From Variovorax paradoxus (lineage in GTDB: Bacteria; Pseudomonadota; Gammaproteobacteria; Burkholderiales; Burkholderiaceae_C), in the NCBI RefSeq assembly GCF_030811855.1, contig NZ_JAUSRN010000001.1:310001-374000 (forward strand): a stretch of 64,000 bases of DNA, given 5' to 3'. Both the position numbers and the translations under genes were made by a program. This document shows positions 47,035 through 55,503 of the stretch, in pieces; position 1 is the stretch's first letter, and each line of letters starts with the position of its first letter. The notes beneath the pieces are model-generated. The model saw nothing but the letters and a program-made list of their open reading frames with translations. It was not told where the DNA came from and did not search any database.

Positions 47035-47044
47035 GATCCCCGTC

Positions 47045-48508
47045 ATGAAACTCCTTCGCTTCACCCCGCTTGCGCTCGCTGCCCTGGTGGCCGGCTGCAG
47101 CCTGATGCCCGCCTACCAGCAGCCCGCGGCGCCAGTGCCCGGCAAGTTTGCCGGCGATGCGGCCGCCGACCCGGCATCCACCACGCCCGTCGCCGAGCTC
47201 GGCTGGCGCGATGTCTTCACCGACGCGTCGCTGCAGCGCGTGATCGAGATGAGCCTCGCCAACAACCGCGACCTGCGCGTGGCGGTGCTGAACATCGAGA
47301 AGGCTCGCGCCCAGTACCGGGTGCAGGATGCGGCGCTCTTCCCCACCGTCAACGCCAGCGCCGGCGGCAGCGGCAGCCGCACGCCGGCCGACCTGTCGTC
47401 CACCGGCGAGGCGCTCACGGCGCGCCAGTACAGTGCCTCGCTCGGATTCAGCTCGTACGAGATCGACCTGTTCGGCCGCGTGCGCAGCTTGAGCGCGCAG
47501 GCGCTGCAGCAGTTCCTCTCCACGGCCGAGGCGCGCCGCAGCACACAGATCAGCCTGGTGGCCGAGGTGGCGACCAGCTACCTCACGCTGGCCGCCGACC
47601 AGGACCGGCTCAAGCTCGCGCGCGACACGCTCCAGAGCCAGAGCGATTCGTACCGCCTCAACCAGCGCAGCTTCGAGCTGGGCGCGGCCTCGGCGCTCAC
47701 GCTCCGCCAGGCGCAGACCAGCGTCGACGCCGCACGCGTGGACGTCGAGCGCTACACCGCGCAGGTGGCGCAGGACCGCAATGCGCTGATGCTGCTCGTG
47801 GGCACCGAAGTGCCGGACGAACTGCTGCCGCAGGCCCTGTCCGACGCGGCGGCGGTGGCCGCAAGCCCGCTGGCCACCATTCCGCCGGGCCTGCCCTCGG
47901 AGCTGCTGCAGCGCCGCCCCGACATCCTGCAGGCCGAGCGCGACCTCAAGGCGGCCAATGCCTACATCGGCGCTGCGCGTGCGGCCTTCTATCCGCGCAT
48001 CAGCCTCACCGCATCGGCCGGCACGTCGAGCAGCGAGCTCTCGGGCCTGTTCAAGGGCGGCTCGGGCAGCTGGAGCTTCGCGCCGCAGGTCACGCTGCCG
48101 ATCTTCGACGGTGGCGCCAACCGCGCCAACCTCAAGATCGCCACGGTGAGCCGCGACATCTCGGTGGCACAGTACGAGAAAGCGATCCAGACCGCATTCC
48201 GCGAAGTTTCGGACGCCCTCGCGCAACGCGGCACGCTCGGGCGCCAGCTCGACGCGCAGGAGTCGCTGGTGAATGCAACGGCGGACAGCTACCGGCTGTC
48301 GCAGGCGCGCTTCCAGCGCGGCGTGGACAGCTACCTGAGCGTGCTCGACTCGCAGCGCTCGCTCTACACCGCCCAGCAGAACCTGATCGGCACCCGGCTG
48401 TCGCGCCTGACCAACCTGGTGACGTTCTACAAGACGCTGGGGGGCGGATGGATGGAGGCCACGGAAGCCCAGGGCACATTCGCACGCACCGCGGAACTGG
48501 CGCCGTGA
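47045..48508 (+). CDS. Outer membrane efflux lipoprotein (OprM/NodT family)
   Basis: 487 residues from the ATG at 47045. Lipobox LVAGC gives a lipid-anchored N-terminus; two outer membrane factor repeats follow ([55 protein letters not shown]). It forms the trimeric TolC-like exit duct for the pump. Its stop overlaps the GTG start of a TetR gene (GTGA), which makes the regulator part of the efflux operon. Confidence 0.95.
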   Translation: MKLLRFTPLALAALVAGCSLMPAYQQPAAPVPGKFAGDAAADPASTTPVAELGWRDVFTDASLQRVIEMSLANNRDLRVAVLNIEKARAQYRVQDAALFPTVNASAGGSGSRTPADLSSTGEALTARQYSASLGFSSYEIDLFGRVRSLSAQALQQFLSTAEARRSTQISLVAEVATSYLTLAADQDRLKLARDTLQSQSDSYRLNQRSFELGAASALTLRQAQTSVDAARVDVERYTAQVAQDRNALMLLVGTEVPDELLPQALSDAAAVAASPLATIPPGLPSELLQRRPDILQAERDLKAANAYIGAARAAFYPRISLTASAGTSSSELSGLFKGGSGSWSFAPQVTLPIFDGGANRANLKIATVSRDISVAQYEKAIQTAFREVSDALAQRGTLGRQLDAQESLVNATADSYRLSQARFQRGVDSYLSVLDSQRSLYTAQQNLIGTRLSRLTNLVTFYKTLGGGWMEATEAQGTFARTAELAP

Positions 48509-49134
48509 GACGCAATCGCGCAGCCACCGAATTCACCCGCACCCGGGTGCTCCAAGCCGCTCTGGAAGCCTTTGCTGCCAGTGGCGTGCGCGCTACCACG
48601 TTGGAAAATGTGGCGAGGCTTGCTGGCGTGACGCGCGGTGCGGTGTATTGGCACTTCGAGAACAAGGCCGCATTGGTGGCCGCGATCATCGACCAGCTTC
48701 GATGGCCGATGGACATCGGGCCGGACATGGTCGCCTATCAGGCACACCCGGAGCCGCTCCAACTCCTGCGAGCGCAAATGTGGCGGCAGATGACCCGCTG
48801 CATGGAAGATCCAGATCAATGGCGCGCTGCCCAATTGGTGCTTCGGCACCCGGCGCGGGGCGAGTTGCCTGCCGGCGTGGTGACCCGAATTGGGCGCACG
48901 ATGGGAGACACGGTGGCACGGCTGAGCCGAGTGATGACCTTGGCTCGCGAGCGTCGCCAGCTGCGGGAGGGACTTCGGCCGGCGTGCGTAGCGCGCGGCC
49001 TGCATTCGGTGGGCATCGCCGTTCTCGCCGAGCATGCCAATCAACGGGAAGAACGCAGGCGGCGTGCATCGTTGTTGTGCATCGACCTCTTCATGGCCGG
49101 GGCCTGCAGCAATGCGCCTGCGATGCAATCATGA
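48505..49134 (+). CDS. TetR family regulator (AcrR/TtgR type) coupled to the efflux operon
   Basis: 209 residues if translation begins at the GTG at 48505, which overlaps the channel gene stop. [20 protein letters not shown] then the helix-turn-helix [28 protein letters not shown], the exact AcrR/TtgR/SmeT pattern. Its end overlaps the next TetR gene by ATGA. It is unusual to have three TetR genes flanking one pump; this one most resembles a direct pump repressor. Confidence 0.85.
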   Translation: MRRNRAATEFTRTRVLQAALEAFAASGVRATTLENVARLAGVTRGAVYWHFENKAALVAAIIDQLRWPMDIGPDMVAYQAHPEPLQLLRAQMWRQMTRCMEDPDQWRAAQLVLRHPARGELPAGVVTRIGRTMGDTVARLSRVMTLARERRQLREGLRPACVARGLHSVGIAVLAEHANQREERRRRASLLCIDLFMAGACSNAPAMQS

Positions 49135-49748
49135 GCTCCCCGGCAGAACCCCCTTCCAGCCCAGGAAGGAATGAACTGCGCCGAAACCAGGTCCTGGATG
49201 CCGCAGCGGAATGCTTCCGCCGGGAAGGTGTTCATGGCAGCAGCACCGCCACCATCTGCCAGGTTGCCATCAGTCCGGCTCGCCTCTATCAGTACTTCAG
49301 CAGCAAGGAAGCCATGGTCGAAGCCATCGCCGAGCGCGAGGAAAGCGATATGGCCGAACTGGTGCGCCGCATGGAACAGGACTCGGGCGGTGGAAACCTC
49401 GCGGCCCGGCTGACTCGTCGGACCCAAGAGATGGTCGAACGCAACAGCGATCCGGACTCCGTCGGACTGATGCTGGAGCTGGCGGCCGAAGCGGCGCGCA
49501 ACCCCACCCTAGCGAAAATCCTGCAGCGGACTGATCGTGCGGTCAAGAAGCGCTTTCTCGACATGGCCAGGCGTATCGGCCTTCCTGAAGGCCTGGACGA
49601 ATCCACGCTCGTCAAGCGCATGAACATGATCGCGGCGCTGTTGAGCGGCTTGGCGCTTCGCTCCTACGTCGAGCTCCGGCGCGACCGCGCCGCCATCGTG
49701 GACATGACCAACGAGCACGTACGGCTCCTGATCGGGCCAGCGCGATGA
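49131..49748 (+). CDS. TetR family regulator, third at the efflux locus
   Basis: 205 residues. Helix-turn-helix near 25-60 (VHGSSTATICQVAISPARLYQYFSSKEAM), followed by an all-helical ligand domain. The start overlaps the stop of the preceding TetR gene by 4 bases. It is only weakly similar to its neighbour (SPARLYQYFSSKEAMVEAIAE against [21 protein letters not shown]), so it is not a recent duplicate. Last intact gene before the degraded region. Confidence 0.88.
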   Translation: MSSPAEPPSSPGRNELRRNQVLDAAAECFRREGVHGSSTATICQVAISPARLYQYFSSKEAMVEAIAEREESDMAELVRRMEQDSGGGNLAARLTRRTQEMVERNSDPDSVGLMLELAAEAARNPTLAKILQRTDRAVKKRFLDMARRIGLPEGLDESTLVKRMNMIAALLSGLALRSYVELRRDRAAIVDMTNEHVRLLIGPAR

Positions 49749-49885
49749 GCGCGCTTCATCGGCACCTGCGGCGCGGCGTAGCGACAGAAGGTGGCGTCAC
49801 CGGCTTGAGCCAGGCAACTCATTTGAGGCACACGCCCGACACCACCGGTCGTGTCTAAAGGCTCTGGTACCGGCTGTAAAGGACC

Positions 49886-50032
49886 ATGATGAACATACGG
49901 ACGAGAAAACCGAAGGTGCATGGCCCGCCGAGATGGTGGGAGACCATGGCAGGTGCACCTTTGGCATACTTCCTAGTGCTGGGCGGCTTGTTTGGGGCAC
50001 TTCTTGTTTTGAAGAAACTGCTCGCATCCTAG
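49886..50032 (+). CDS. Small single-span membrane protein, 48 residues
   Basis: Starts ATGATG at 49886 after an AAAGGA ribosome site (49878-49883). The product begins with a basic segment (MMNIRTRKPKVHGPPRWWET), then one hydrophobic helix AGAPLAYFLVLGGLFGALLV, then KKLLAS. This positive-inside layout with dibasic tail is typical of small inner-membrane proteins. No family recognised. It lies between the TetR pair and the decayed response regulator, so it may be a surviving piece of a lost operon or an independent small gene. Confidence 0.45.
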   Translation: MMNIRTRKPKVHGPPRWWETMAGAPLAYFLVLGGLFGALLVLKKLLAS

Positions 50033-50116
50033 GAATCCTTACCTGATCTCGGAGGGCCGAGAGCACCAGCCCGTCGGGGGCAGAAATGGCGCACATCGTT
50101 AGATGCATATTCACGA

Positions 50117-50330
50117 GGGCTTCTCGTGTCGCAAGCGCTCTCGCGCGAGGCCGGCCGAGTTTTTACTTGATCAAGACTGCTCGAAATTGCATTCACCGAA
50201 TCGCTCGACGTCAGCGAGCGAGCGATCAATCGGCACATCAAGAGCTTGAGAAAGAAACTGGCCGTAGCGTCCGTTGAACGGATGGATCCGCTTCGTCTAT
50301 GGTGTCGGCTTTACCTTTGAAGAGATAGGA
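50117..50330 (+). pseudogene. Decayed OmpR-family response regulator (C-terminal winged helix)
   Basis: Translation gives GLLVSQALSREAGRVFT, an in-frame TGA at 50168-50170 where relatives have Arg (one C-to-T change of CGA), then SRLLEIAFTESLDVSERAIN and HIKSLRKKLAVASVER. A frameshift at about 50281 is followed by WIRFVYGVGFTFEEIG. This is the DNA-binding domain of a BaeR/OmpR-type regulator, closely similar to the one encoded at 57923-58603. The receiver domain is gone. At least one nonsense and one frameshift mutation show it is dead. Confidence 0.82.
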
Positions 50331-50557
50331 CTGCCAATCTGTTGCCCGGCAGCGCATTCCAGGCGATCGCTGCATTTCCGATATGGCCCATTCCTGTGGT
50401 GAGGATGACTACTGGCAGTCCGCATGAATAGGAGTGAGGGTCGACATGCTCGAGCTACAAACACCCGCAGCGACATCACATCGATCGCTGGCCGCAACAA
50501 GGTAAGCGCGTCCTCAAGGCCCTCTTGACGTCGACTGGTTGAACTGATCGACGATGC

Positions 50558-51085
50558 TCAGACGTCGAGCACTTGGCGCAGCGCATGGAATGGGACCCGC
50601 CAAGTCACCCCATCACCGGTGGCGAGGGTGGCCGTGCGTTGGTTAATGCGCACGATCACCCCGGTGATGTTGCGACCGTCTCGGTCGTCGAAGGTCGCGG
50701 TGTCTCCGCGTTGGAACTCGCGCGCACGGCTCGTCGCCCGGGCGGGTTCGGGCGGCGGCTCGTAGGGAGCCTGCTCGTCGCGCCGTTCTGCGCCGTGATA
50801 GCCCTGCATCGCCAGACATGGGATCTTCCAGGTTCGCTTGGTGCCTTCTTCCTGCACCGTCGCCTGCGTGTCCCTCATGGCAATGATTTTGCCGCGGCGC
50901 ATCTGACCGTCGCGGAAGTCCACGAACTGCACAGGCTGGCCAAGATGGAGGTTCGCACGCGCGGCAATGCCACGGCGTGGGCCGGCCAGCATGCCCTCGA
51001 TCAATGCCTTGAGCTGGTAGAGCTGCAAGCTGCTTGCGCCCTCGAGGGCTTCAATCATTCGCGGGTCGGTGCGTTGCAGGCTCAC
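50558..51085 (-). CDS. Uncharacterised protein with two tandem SH3-like modules
   Basis: About 175 residues from the GTG at 51085 (or 166 from the ATG at 51058). After a helical start (MIEALEGASSLQLYQLKALI) come two similar units near 47-93 and 122-170. Each has the pattern V/A-x-F-x-D-x-RDG-x(4-5)-G-x-I and ends in TW-(K/R)-(I/V)-P-x-x-A: LGQPVQFVDFRDGQMRRGKI and RGDTATFDDRDGRNITGVIV. They look like small beta barrels of KOW/Tudor/SH3 kind, possibly nucleic-acid binding. I do not recognise the family. Its start overlaps the stop of an IS66-like fragment (GTGA), suggesting the pair entered together. Confidence 0.6.
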   Translation of the reverse strand: MSLQRTDPRMIEALEGASSLQLYQLKALIEGMLAGPRRGIAARANLHLGQPVQFVDFRDGQMRRGKIIAMRDTQATVQEEGTKRTWKIPCLAMQGYHGAERRDEQAPYEPPPEPARATSRAREFQRGDTATFDDRDGRNITGVIVRINQRTATLATGDGVTWRVPFHALRQVLDV

Positions 51086-51225
51086 TGCGTCTTCCTTCTT
51101 TGCGCAGCCTGCGCGATGGCAGCGACTGACGCGCCAGGTTCCAGGCTGCGCTCGACCAATTCCCGCTTCAGCTCTTCGCTGTGCCTGCGTCGGGTGTCCT
51201 TGCCCGAAGTGACTCGCTTGTTCAT
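51082..51225 (-). pseudogene. IS66-family TnpA-like fragment
   Basis: 47 codons: MNKRVTSGKDTRRR followed by HSEELKRELVERSLEPGASV and AAIAQA, the helix-turn-helix start of IS66-type OrfA (TnpA), then an abrupt end QRRKTQ. A full TnpA is about twice this length, and TnpB/TnpC are absent. No terminal inverted repeats were found. Probably a truncated relic. Confidence 0.55.
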
Positions 51226-51555
51226 GCGTGCACGTACTGGTTAAATGCACACATCCAAGTGTGAGCACGATCAGGCGATCCTGCTCATGCTCGCGTCGTC
51301 TCGCCAGAGGGCCTTGAGGCCACGCTTACGCAACAAGTCCGCCAAGCAGCACCCCGCACGCAGCTAGGCAACCCGTCAACATCTGGACGCCATCGTTCAT
51401 CGTTGTGCCTGTTCGCCGGGAGAACTCATGAGGTCATGCTGGCTTCCGATTCGGAAGAAATATGGTTTCTCCCGCCCGAGGTCTCGGGAACAACGCCGAC
51501 GCCCCGAGGAGCGATGCGTGAACACCACACCCGTTGCCTAGCGCAACGCGGTGCG
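51226..51555. other. Stretch without a recognisable gene
   Basis: About 330 bases. Short frames exist on both strands, for instance a minus-strand tail reading LADLLRKRGLKALWRDDA up to about 51289, but none has a start, a family or a neighbour that supports it. The only clear signal is a motif at 51448-51465, listed separately. Confidence 0.5.
51448..51465 (+). promoter_or_regulatory. GATTCGGAAGAAATATGG motif, copy in the decayed region
   Basis: 17 of 18 bases identical to 59143-59160 upstream of the BaeS/BaeR-like operon. TTTCTCCC follows at once, making an imperfect palindrome. Probably an orphaned response-regulator site left by deletion of its gene. Confidence 0.5.
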
Positions 51556-51780
<225 letters not shown>

Positions 51781-51997
51781 ACGGAACTTCTGTTGCTTTT
51801 TCTTCTAGGACCGCGCTGACCAGACCAGGATGAACACTCGAACTTCAGGGCTGTTTGCGTCATCGTGAGATTTCTCCCAAGTTGCGCGGTCGACTCCGAC
51901 CCGGACGTACCTCGTCGCTTCCGGCACAAAAGGAGAAGTACCACATCACAGGGCTGCAGCTCACGCCTCGAAACCTTCGGTACGAGCACACCCACGA

Positions 51998-52260
51998 ATG
52001 CACGGCTTCACGCTGATTGAGGTGTTGGTGACCATGGCTTTCGCTGCCATCTCGGCCTCCATCGCACCGGGCGGTCGGGCTGAAGGACAGCGCACCCTAC
52101 ATAGCCCAGACATACGAGGTGACAGAGTTGAGCTTCGCCAGTAGCACTAGTGGCGGCAACCTGTCGGCGGGCACCGGTACGGTCAAGAAGCTGAAGGTTT
52201 CGCTTTCATCTGGCCTGAGTCTCCAATTACTCAGCTCGCGAGGTGTCCGAGGTCAAGTAA
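51998..52260 (+). pseudogene. Type IV pilin-like gene, frameshifted remnant
   Basis: Begins MH-GFTLIEVLVTMAFAAI, a prepilin peptidase site (G-F-T-L-I-E, Glu at +5) with the hydrophobic pilin helix. After residue about 24 the frame is lost. A second frame from about 52068 reads AVGLKDSAPYIAQTYEVTEL and continues to KKLKVSLSSGL; a third near 52222 gives NYSAREVSEVK and stops at 52258-52260. The length (under 90 codons in all) shows an internal deletion as well. Minor pilin (PilV/PilX-like) origin is likely. Confidence 0.7.
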
Positions 52261-52265
52261 GGCCG

Positions 52266-52286
52266 ACCGCCGGAAGACCCGGCGGT
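52266..52286 (+). terminator. Hairpin after the pilin remnant
   Basis: Perfect 8-base arms ACCGCCGG and CCGGCGGT around AAGAC, six bases after the pilin stop. No T-run follows, so it is a terminator-like or mRNA-stabilising hairpin rather than a classical intrinsic terminator. Confidence 0.45.
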
Positions 52287-52385
52287 TAGGACAACCGCAA
52301 GATGCCGTGCAAGCGAAGGCTCGGGCTTCCGGGCGGCATCGAATGAGCCGCAAGACCGGCTGACGCAGCATGCGCAGACCAGTGC

Positions 52386-53009
52386 TCAACCCGCCACCAA
52401 TGTCGTCTGCAACGTCAACGGCAGGCGCAACGTCAGGCCCAGCGCGCCGCCCGCGTCCGGCGCCGCGTAGATGCGGCCGCCGTGGCGGCTCGCGATGCGC
52501 TCGCACACGCGCGCACCGGCATGGCCGATGGCCTGCGTCGCCTCGAGAAAGCGTGCCAGCGGCGGGCTCGGGTCGGAGGCGTCGAGATCCTTCCAGTGGA
52601 CGACGGCCTGGCCGGCTTCCATCCGCGCCGAGACCTGCAGCGTCGTGCCGGGGGACATGACCTTTGCCGCATGGCGCGCGACCTTCGAAAGCAGTTCCTC
52701 CAGTTCGGCCTCGATGCCGAACACGGGCACCACCTCGTGCGGAACCCGGATGTCGAAGCGGATCGGCCAGCCGGACGCGCCTTCGGAGCCTTCGAGACTC
52801 CGCAGCGACGCAAGAAGCGGCCGCAGGTCCTGCATGCGGCTCTCGAGCATCTTCTGCTCGGCGTCGCGGCGGGCCTCCGCGGCCATTTCGCGCGCCTTCG
52901 CGCCGGCCTTGAGGTTGGAAACGAGCAGGGAGGCGATGAAGGCCAGCACCGCGGCCAGGCCGAGTGCAACGACGATGGCAATGGCCAGGCCCAGGTTGCT
53001 TGAATACAT
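52386..53009 (-). CDS. Membrane-anchored degenerate HATPase-like protein
   Basis: 207 residues. One N-terminal membrane helix (LGLAIAIVVALGLAAVLAFIASLLV), a short coiled coil rich in Glu/Arg (KAREMAAEARRDAEQKMLESRM), then a region resembling a histidine-kinase ATP domain (GIEAELEELLSKVARHAAKV, VCERIASRHGGRIYAAPDAG, GALGLTLRLPL). The N-box asparagine is not visible and there is no phosphorylatable His region, so it is not a working kinase. It follows a small lipoprotein gene by 13 bases. It could be a regulatory decoy or a diverged sensor; function unknown. Confidence 0.6.
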   Translation of the reverse strand: MYSSNLGLAIAIVVALGLAAVLAFIASLLVSNLKAGAKAREMAAEARRDAEQKMLESRMQDLRPLLASLRSLEGSEGASGWPIRFDIRVPHEVVPVFGIEAELEELLSKVARHAAKVMSPGTTLQVSARMEAGQAVVHWKDLDASDPSPPLARFLEATQAIGHAGARVCERIASRHGGRIYAAPDAGGALGLTLRLPLTLQTTLVAG

Positions 53010-53022
53010 GGCTCGTGCGCCT

Positions 53023-53313
53023 TCAACGCCCCTGCGGCGGCCGGAACTCCAGCGCACCGCCGGGACCGCGTTCGCAAGTCCCCGACAGGCTGTCGGCGCG
53101 AGGGCCCGGAAGCACCGGACGCGCGCCTTCGGCCTGGCCGTCGCACACACCCCATGCGGCCATGGGCGACATCGGCGGTGCTTCGCCGCGAAAACCCGCG
53201 TGCCGGCTCCAGCCGGGCGGCGGGCCATGGAGCGGCGGTGGCGGAAGCATGATGCAGCCGGACAGGCCGGCTGCGGCGAGCACGCCCGCCAGGTGATGAT
53301 GGATTCTGATCAT
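53023..53313 (-). CDS. Small Pro-rich lipoprotein
   Basis: 96 residues: MIRIHHHLAGVLAAAGLSGC with lipobox LSGC, then a proline-rich linker (MLPPPPLHGPPPGW) and a short domain with two more cysteines (WGVCDGQ and SGTCERG), possibly a disulfide loop. Exported and lipid-anchored by prediction. No family recognised. Its position just before the HATPase-like gene suggests they work as an envelope pair. Confidence 0.6.
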   Translation of the reverse strand: MIRIHHHLAGVLAAAGLSGCIMLPPPPLHGPPPGWSRHAGFRGEAPPMSPMAAWGVCDGQAEGARPVLPGPRADSLSGTCERGPGGALEFRPPQGR

Positions 53314-53391
53314 TTGCAGTTCATAAACAAGTCGCTGGCACATGCGGCGGGGCTGCGCACTGCGCTGCCCCGCCGCATACCGCCTCACGCG

Positions 53392-54549
53392 TCAGAACGC
53401 GTGCCGGATGCCGAAGTCGTAGCCCGTGGACGAGCGCGGCAGGCCCGTGTAGCTGACGCCGGCGCTGCCGTAGCCCGTGGTGCTCGCGGCGCTCAGGCTG
53501 CCGGTGTAGGCCGCGTCGTTGCGATTGTTCACGCGGGCCACGGTCGCATAGAGGGCCGTGCGCTTCGACAGGTTGTGCACATAGCCGATGGCCAGCTTCT
53601 GCGCGCGCGGATCCTCGCCCGTGATGCCGACGGCGCCTTCGTCGTAGCGCACGGTGGAGTACGACGCGCGGATCACGCCCGCGCTCACCGGCATGCTCGC
53701 GCCGATCAGGTAGCCGTTGTAGCTGTCGTGGCTGTTGCCGACGGCCAAGTCGAACTTGTTCTTCACGTTCGACAGTTCGCCGAACAGCTTGACCGGGCCG
53801 AAGTCGTACGACGCGCCGAGGTTGATGGTCTGCACCTTGCGGGTCAGCGAGGTGGTGTCCACCGCGACGTTCTCGCCCACTGCCAGCGCGACGTCGAGTG
53901 GCCCGTTCGCATAGCCGAAGCGGCCGCCGACGTAGCGGCCCGCGCTGCTGCTGGTGGCGGCCGTGAGGTCGGTGGCGCTGGTCCGGGTGTTCTCGTTCAG
54001 GCTGTACTGCAGCTGGCCGTAGAAGCCGCCGAGATTGGGCGGCAGGAAGTAGCCGACCATGTTGCTGGCGCGCGTGTAATTGGCATTGTTCAGGCCGGTG
54101 CTGCCGCTCACGGTGTTGATCACGCTGGAACCCGAACCGTTGGTGCCGAACGGATCGAAGATCGTGTCGTTCCAGAAGGTGGCGGTGTAGTCGCGGCCCA
54201 GGCGCACCTCGCCGAAGCCGCCCGAGAGGCTCACGGTGGAACGGCGGTTGAAGGTCGAGATGCCGGTGGCGCCGTCGTCGTTGGTGATCGGCGCTTCGAG
54301 CCAGAAGCTGGCGGCCAGCCCGCCACCCAGGTCTTCCGTGCCCCGGAAGCCGATGCGGCTGGAGTTGTAGCCGGAGTTGGCAAGGCTCCACTTGCTTTGC
54401 TTGGAGGTGAGGCCCGTGGTCGCATCGCGCGAGGTGGCCGACTGGTAGGTCACGCCGGCATCGACGACGCCGAACAACGTGACGGACGATTGGGCAGAGG
54501 CCAGGCCGGCAACGGCCAGCGCGGCGAGTGCCGTGAGGGATTTCTTCAT
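53392..54549 (-). CDS. Gram-negative porin (Burkholderiales OmpC/Omp32 type)
   Basis: 385 residues: signal peptide MKKSLTALAALAVAGLASAQ, then SSVTLFGVVDAGVTY, the invariant first strand of neisserial/Burkholderia-type trimeric porins, and a C-terminal TGYDFGIRHAF with terminal Phe needed for BAM recognition. General diffusion channel. GGAG precedes the start. The upstream region (to 54751) is shared with the divergent NERD gene and holds two copies of the GGAGAAAT-type motif, suggesting control by a nearby two-component system. Confidence 0.95.
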   Translation of the reverse strand: MKKSLTALAALAVAGLASAQSSVTLFGVVDAGVTYQSATSRDATTGLTSKQSKWSLANSGYNSSRIGFRGTEDLGGGLAASFWLEAPITNDDGATGISTFNRRSTVSLSGGFGEVRLGRDYTATFWNDTIFDPFGTNGSGSSVINTVSGSTGLNNANYTRASNMVGYFLPPNLGGFYGQLQYSLNENTRTSATDLTAATSSSAGRYVGGRFGYANGPLDVALAVGENVAVDTTSLTRKVQTINLGASYDFGPVKLFGELSNVKNKFDLAVGNSHDSYNGYLIGASMPVSAGVIRASYSTVRYDEGAVGITGEDPRAQKLAIGYVHNLSKRTALYATVARVNNRNDAAYTGSLSAASTTGYGSAGVSYTGLPRSSTGYDFGIRHAF

Positions 54550-54611
54550 TCAGGTTTCTCCGGTTTTCAGCAGCTCTTCATCGAGCAGCTGGACGGATGG
54601 TCCTGTTCAAA

Positions 54612-54715
54612 TTTGGAGGAATCTGGTCGATGCAGCCGGCTTTGCATCGACTGTTGTTTGTGCGCACGCCCAAGCCCTTCGGCCATGCACGGCCTCGTAC
54701 CAGAAATCTCCCAAA
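54612..54715. promoter_or_regulatory. Two copies of the GGGAGAAATMTGG-type motif between porin and NERD genes
   Basis: Plus strand TTTGGAGGAATCTGG at 54612-54626 and minus strand TTTGGGAGATTTCTGG at 54700-54715. Both resemble TTCGGGAGAAATATGG upstream of the BaeS/BaeR-like operon (11 and 12 of 16). They face each other 88 bases apart in the divergent promoter. Confidence 0.45.
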
Positions 54716-54750
54716 TGGCACGCAATGCTCGGCTTCCGAAGGAGTCCGAC

Positions 54751-55419
54751 ATGACCATTGCATTGCAGAACACCACCGCGGCCTCGCTGGGTGTGCAGCA
54801 GCTCGCCAGCGCATTCAGCCCGGCCTTTTCCCACCTGCGCATTCTTCGCAACCTGATCATCCCGATGCCCGAGGGCAGCGTGGTGCGCACCGCCATGATC
54901 GATGCGGTGCTGGTGTGCGAGACCGGCATCTACCTGTTCGAGATCAAGGCCTGGCGCAACGCCTTCGTCTATCGCAAGAAATCGGACGCGGCGCCGCCGC
55001 GCTGGTTCCTGCGGCTGCAGGGCTGCAGCCGGGCACGCGAAGTGAAGGACCCTGCATGGCAGGGCGGCCGCAAGACCACGCAGCTGCGGAGCCTGCTGAG
55101 CGACGAGCTGCGGCTGCAGTATTTCGTGCTGCTGCCCTGCGAAGGCGTCGAACTCGAAGGCGTGATGCCCGCTGCCGTGATCACCCAGCAGGACCTGCCC
55201 TACATTGCGCGCCTGGTGCGCAACAACGGCCGCACCGCGCGCAGCTATCCGCTGCTGGATGCCGGCGCCATCGACCGCACCGCGCAGCGGCTGCTCGACA
55301 TCCAGGGCAGCCTCTCGCTCGACGAACACATGCAGAACTGCCGCGAAAGAAGCGAGCAGATCTCCACGCGCTGGAACGGCGCGGGCGCTGCTGCAGCGGC
55401 AGGCATCGGACTGCAGTAG
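54751..55419 (+). CDS. NERD domain protein (nuclease-related)
   Basis: 222 residues. IDAVLVCETGIYLFEIKAW has the NERD core: Asp51, Glu64 and Lys66, a PD-(D/E)xK nuclease arrangement. The following LRLQYFVLLPCEGVELEG also fits. NERD proteins are thought to act on DNA but few are characterised. AAGGAG precedes the ATG at 54751. No membrane segment or extra domain is seen. It is preceded by the motif pair shared with the porin, so it may belong to an envelope-stress regulon rather than being a restriction gene. Confidence 0.78.
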   Translation: MTIALQNTTAASLGVQQLASAFSPAFSHLRILRNLIIPMPEGSVVRTAMIDAVLVCETGIYLFEIKAWRNAFVYRKKSDAAPPRWFLRLQGCSRAREVKDPAWQGGRKTTQLRSLLSDELRLQYFVLLPCEGVELEGVMPAAVITQQDLPYIARLVRNNGRTARSYPLLDAGAIDRTAQRLLDIQGSLSLDEHMQNCRERSEQISTRWNGAGAAAAAGIGLQ

Positions 55420-55467
55420 CGGCGCCTGCGGCACGCCACCGCGCGGCGCGGCGCGGCGCGGGGCATC

Positions 55468-55483
55468 CCAGATTTCTCCGACT
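55468..55483 (-). promoter_or_regulatory. GGAGAAATCTGG motif upstream of the BamA-like gene
   Basis: Minus-strand AGTCGGAGAAATCTGG, 21 bases before the BamA-like start; the 12-base core differs by one base from that at 59149-59160. It overlaps the likely leader, so the effect could be repression or activation. Just upstream lie four tandem GCGCG pentamers (55441-55460). Confidence 0.45.
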
Positions 55484-55503
55484 TTGGCGGGGACCATGCG
55501 CCG

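Noticed and set aside
52471-54750. Very long open frame on the plus strand running ahead of the NERD gene
   Set aside because: It is antisense to the porin and the HATPase-like gene, which have clear families, and its translation there is compositionally odd. Only the part from the ATG at 54751 with AAGGAG is real.
55441-55460. Four tandem GCGCG pentamers as a CRISPR or regulatory array
   Set aside because: Short simple-sequence repeat without spacers. No CRISPR array exists anywhere in the window.
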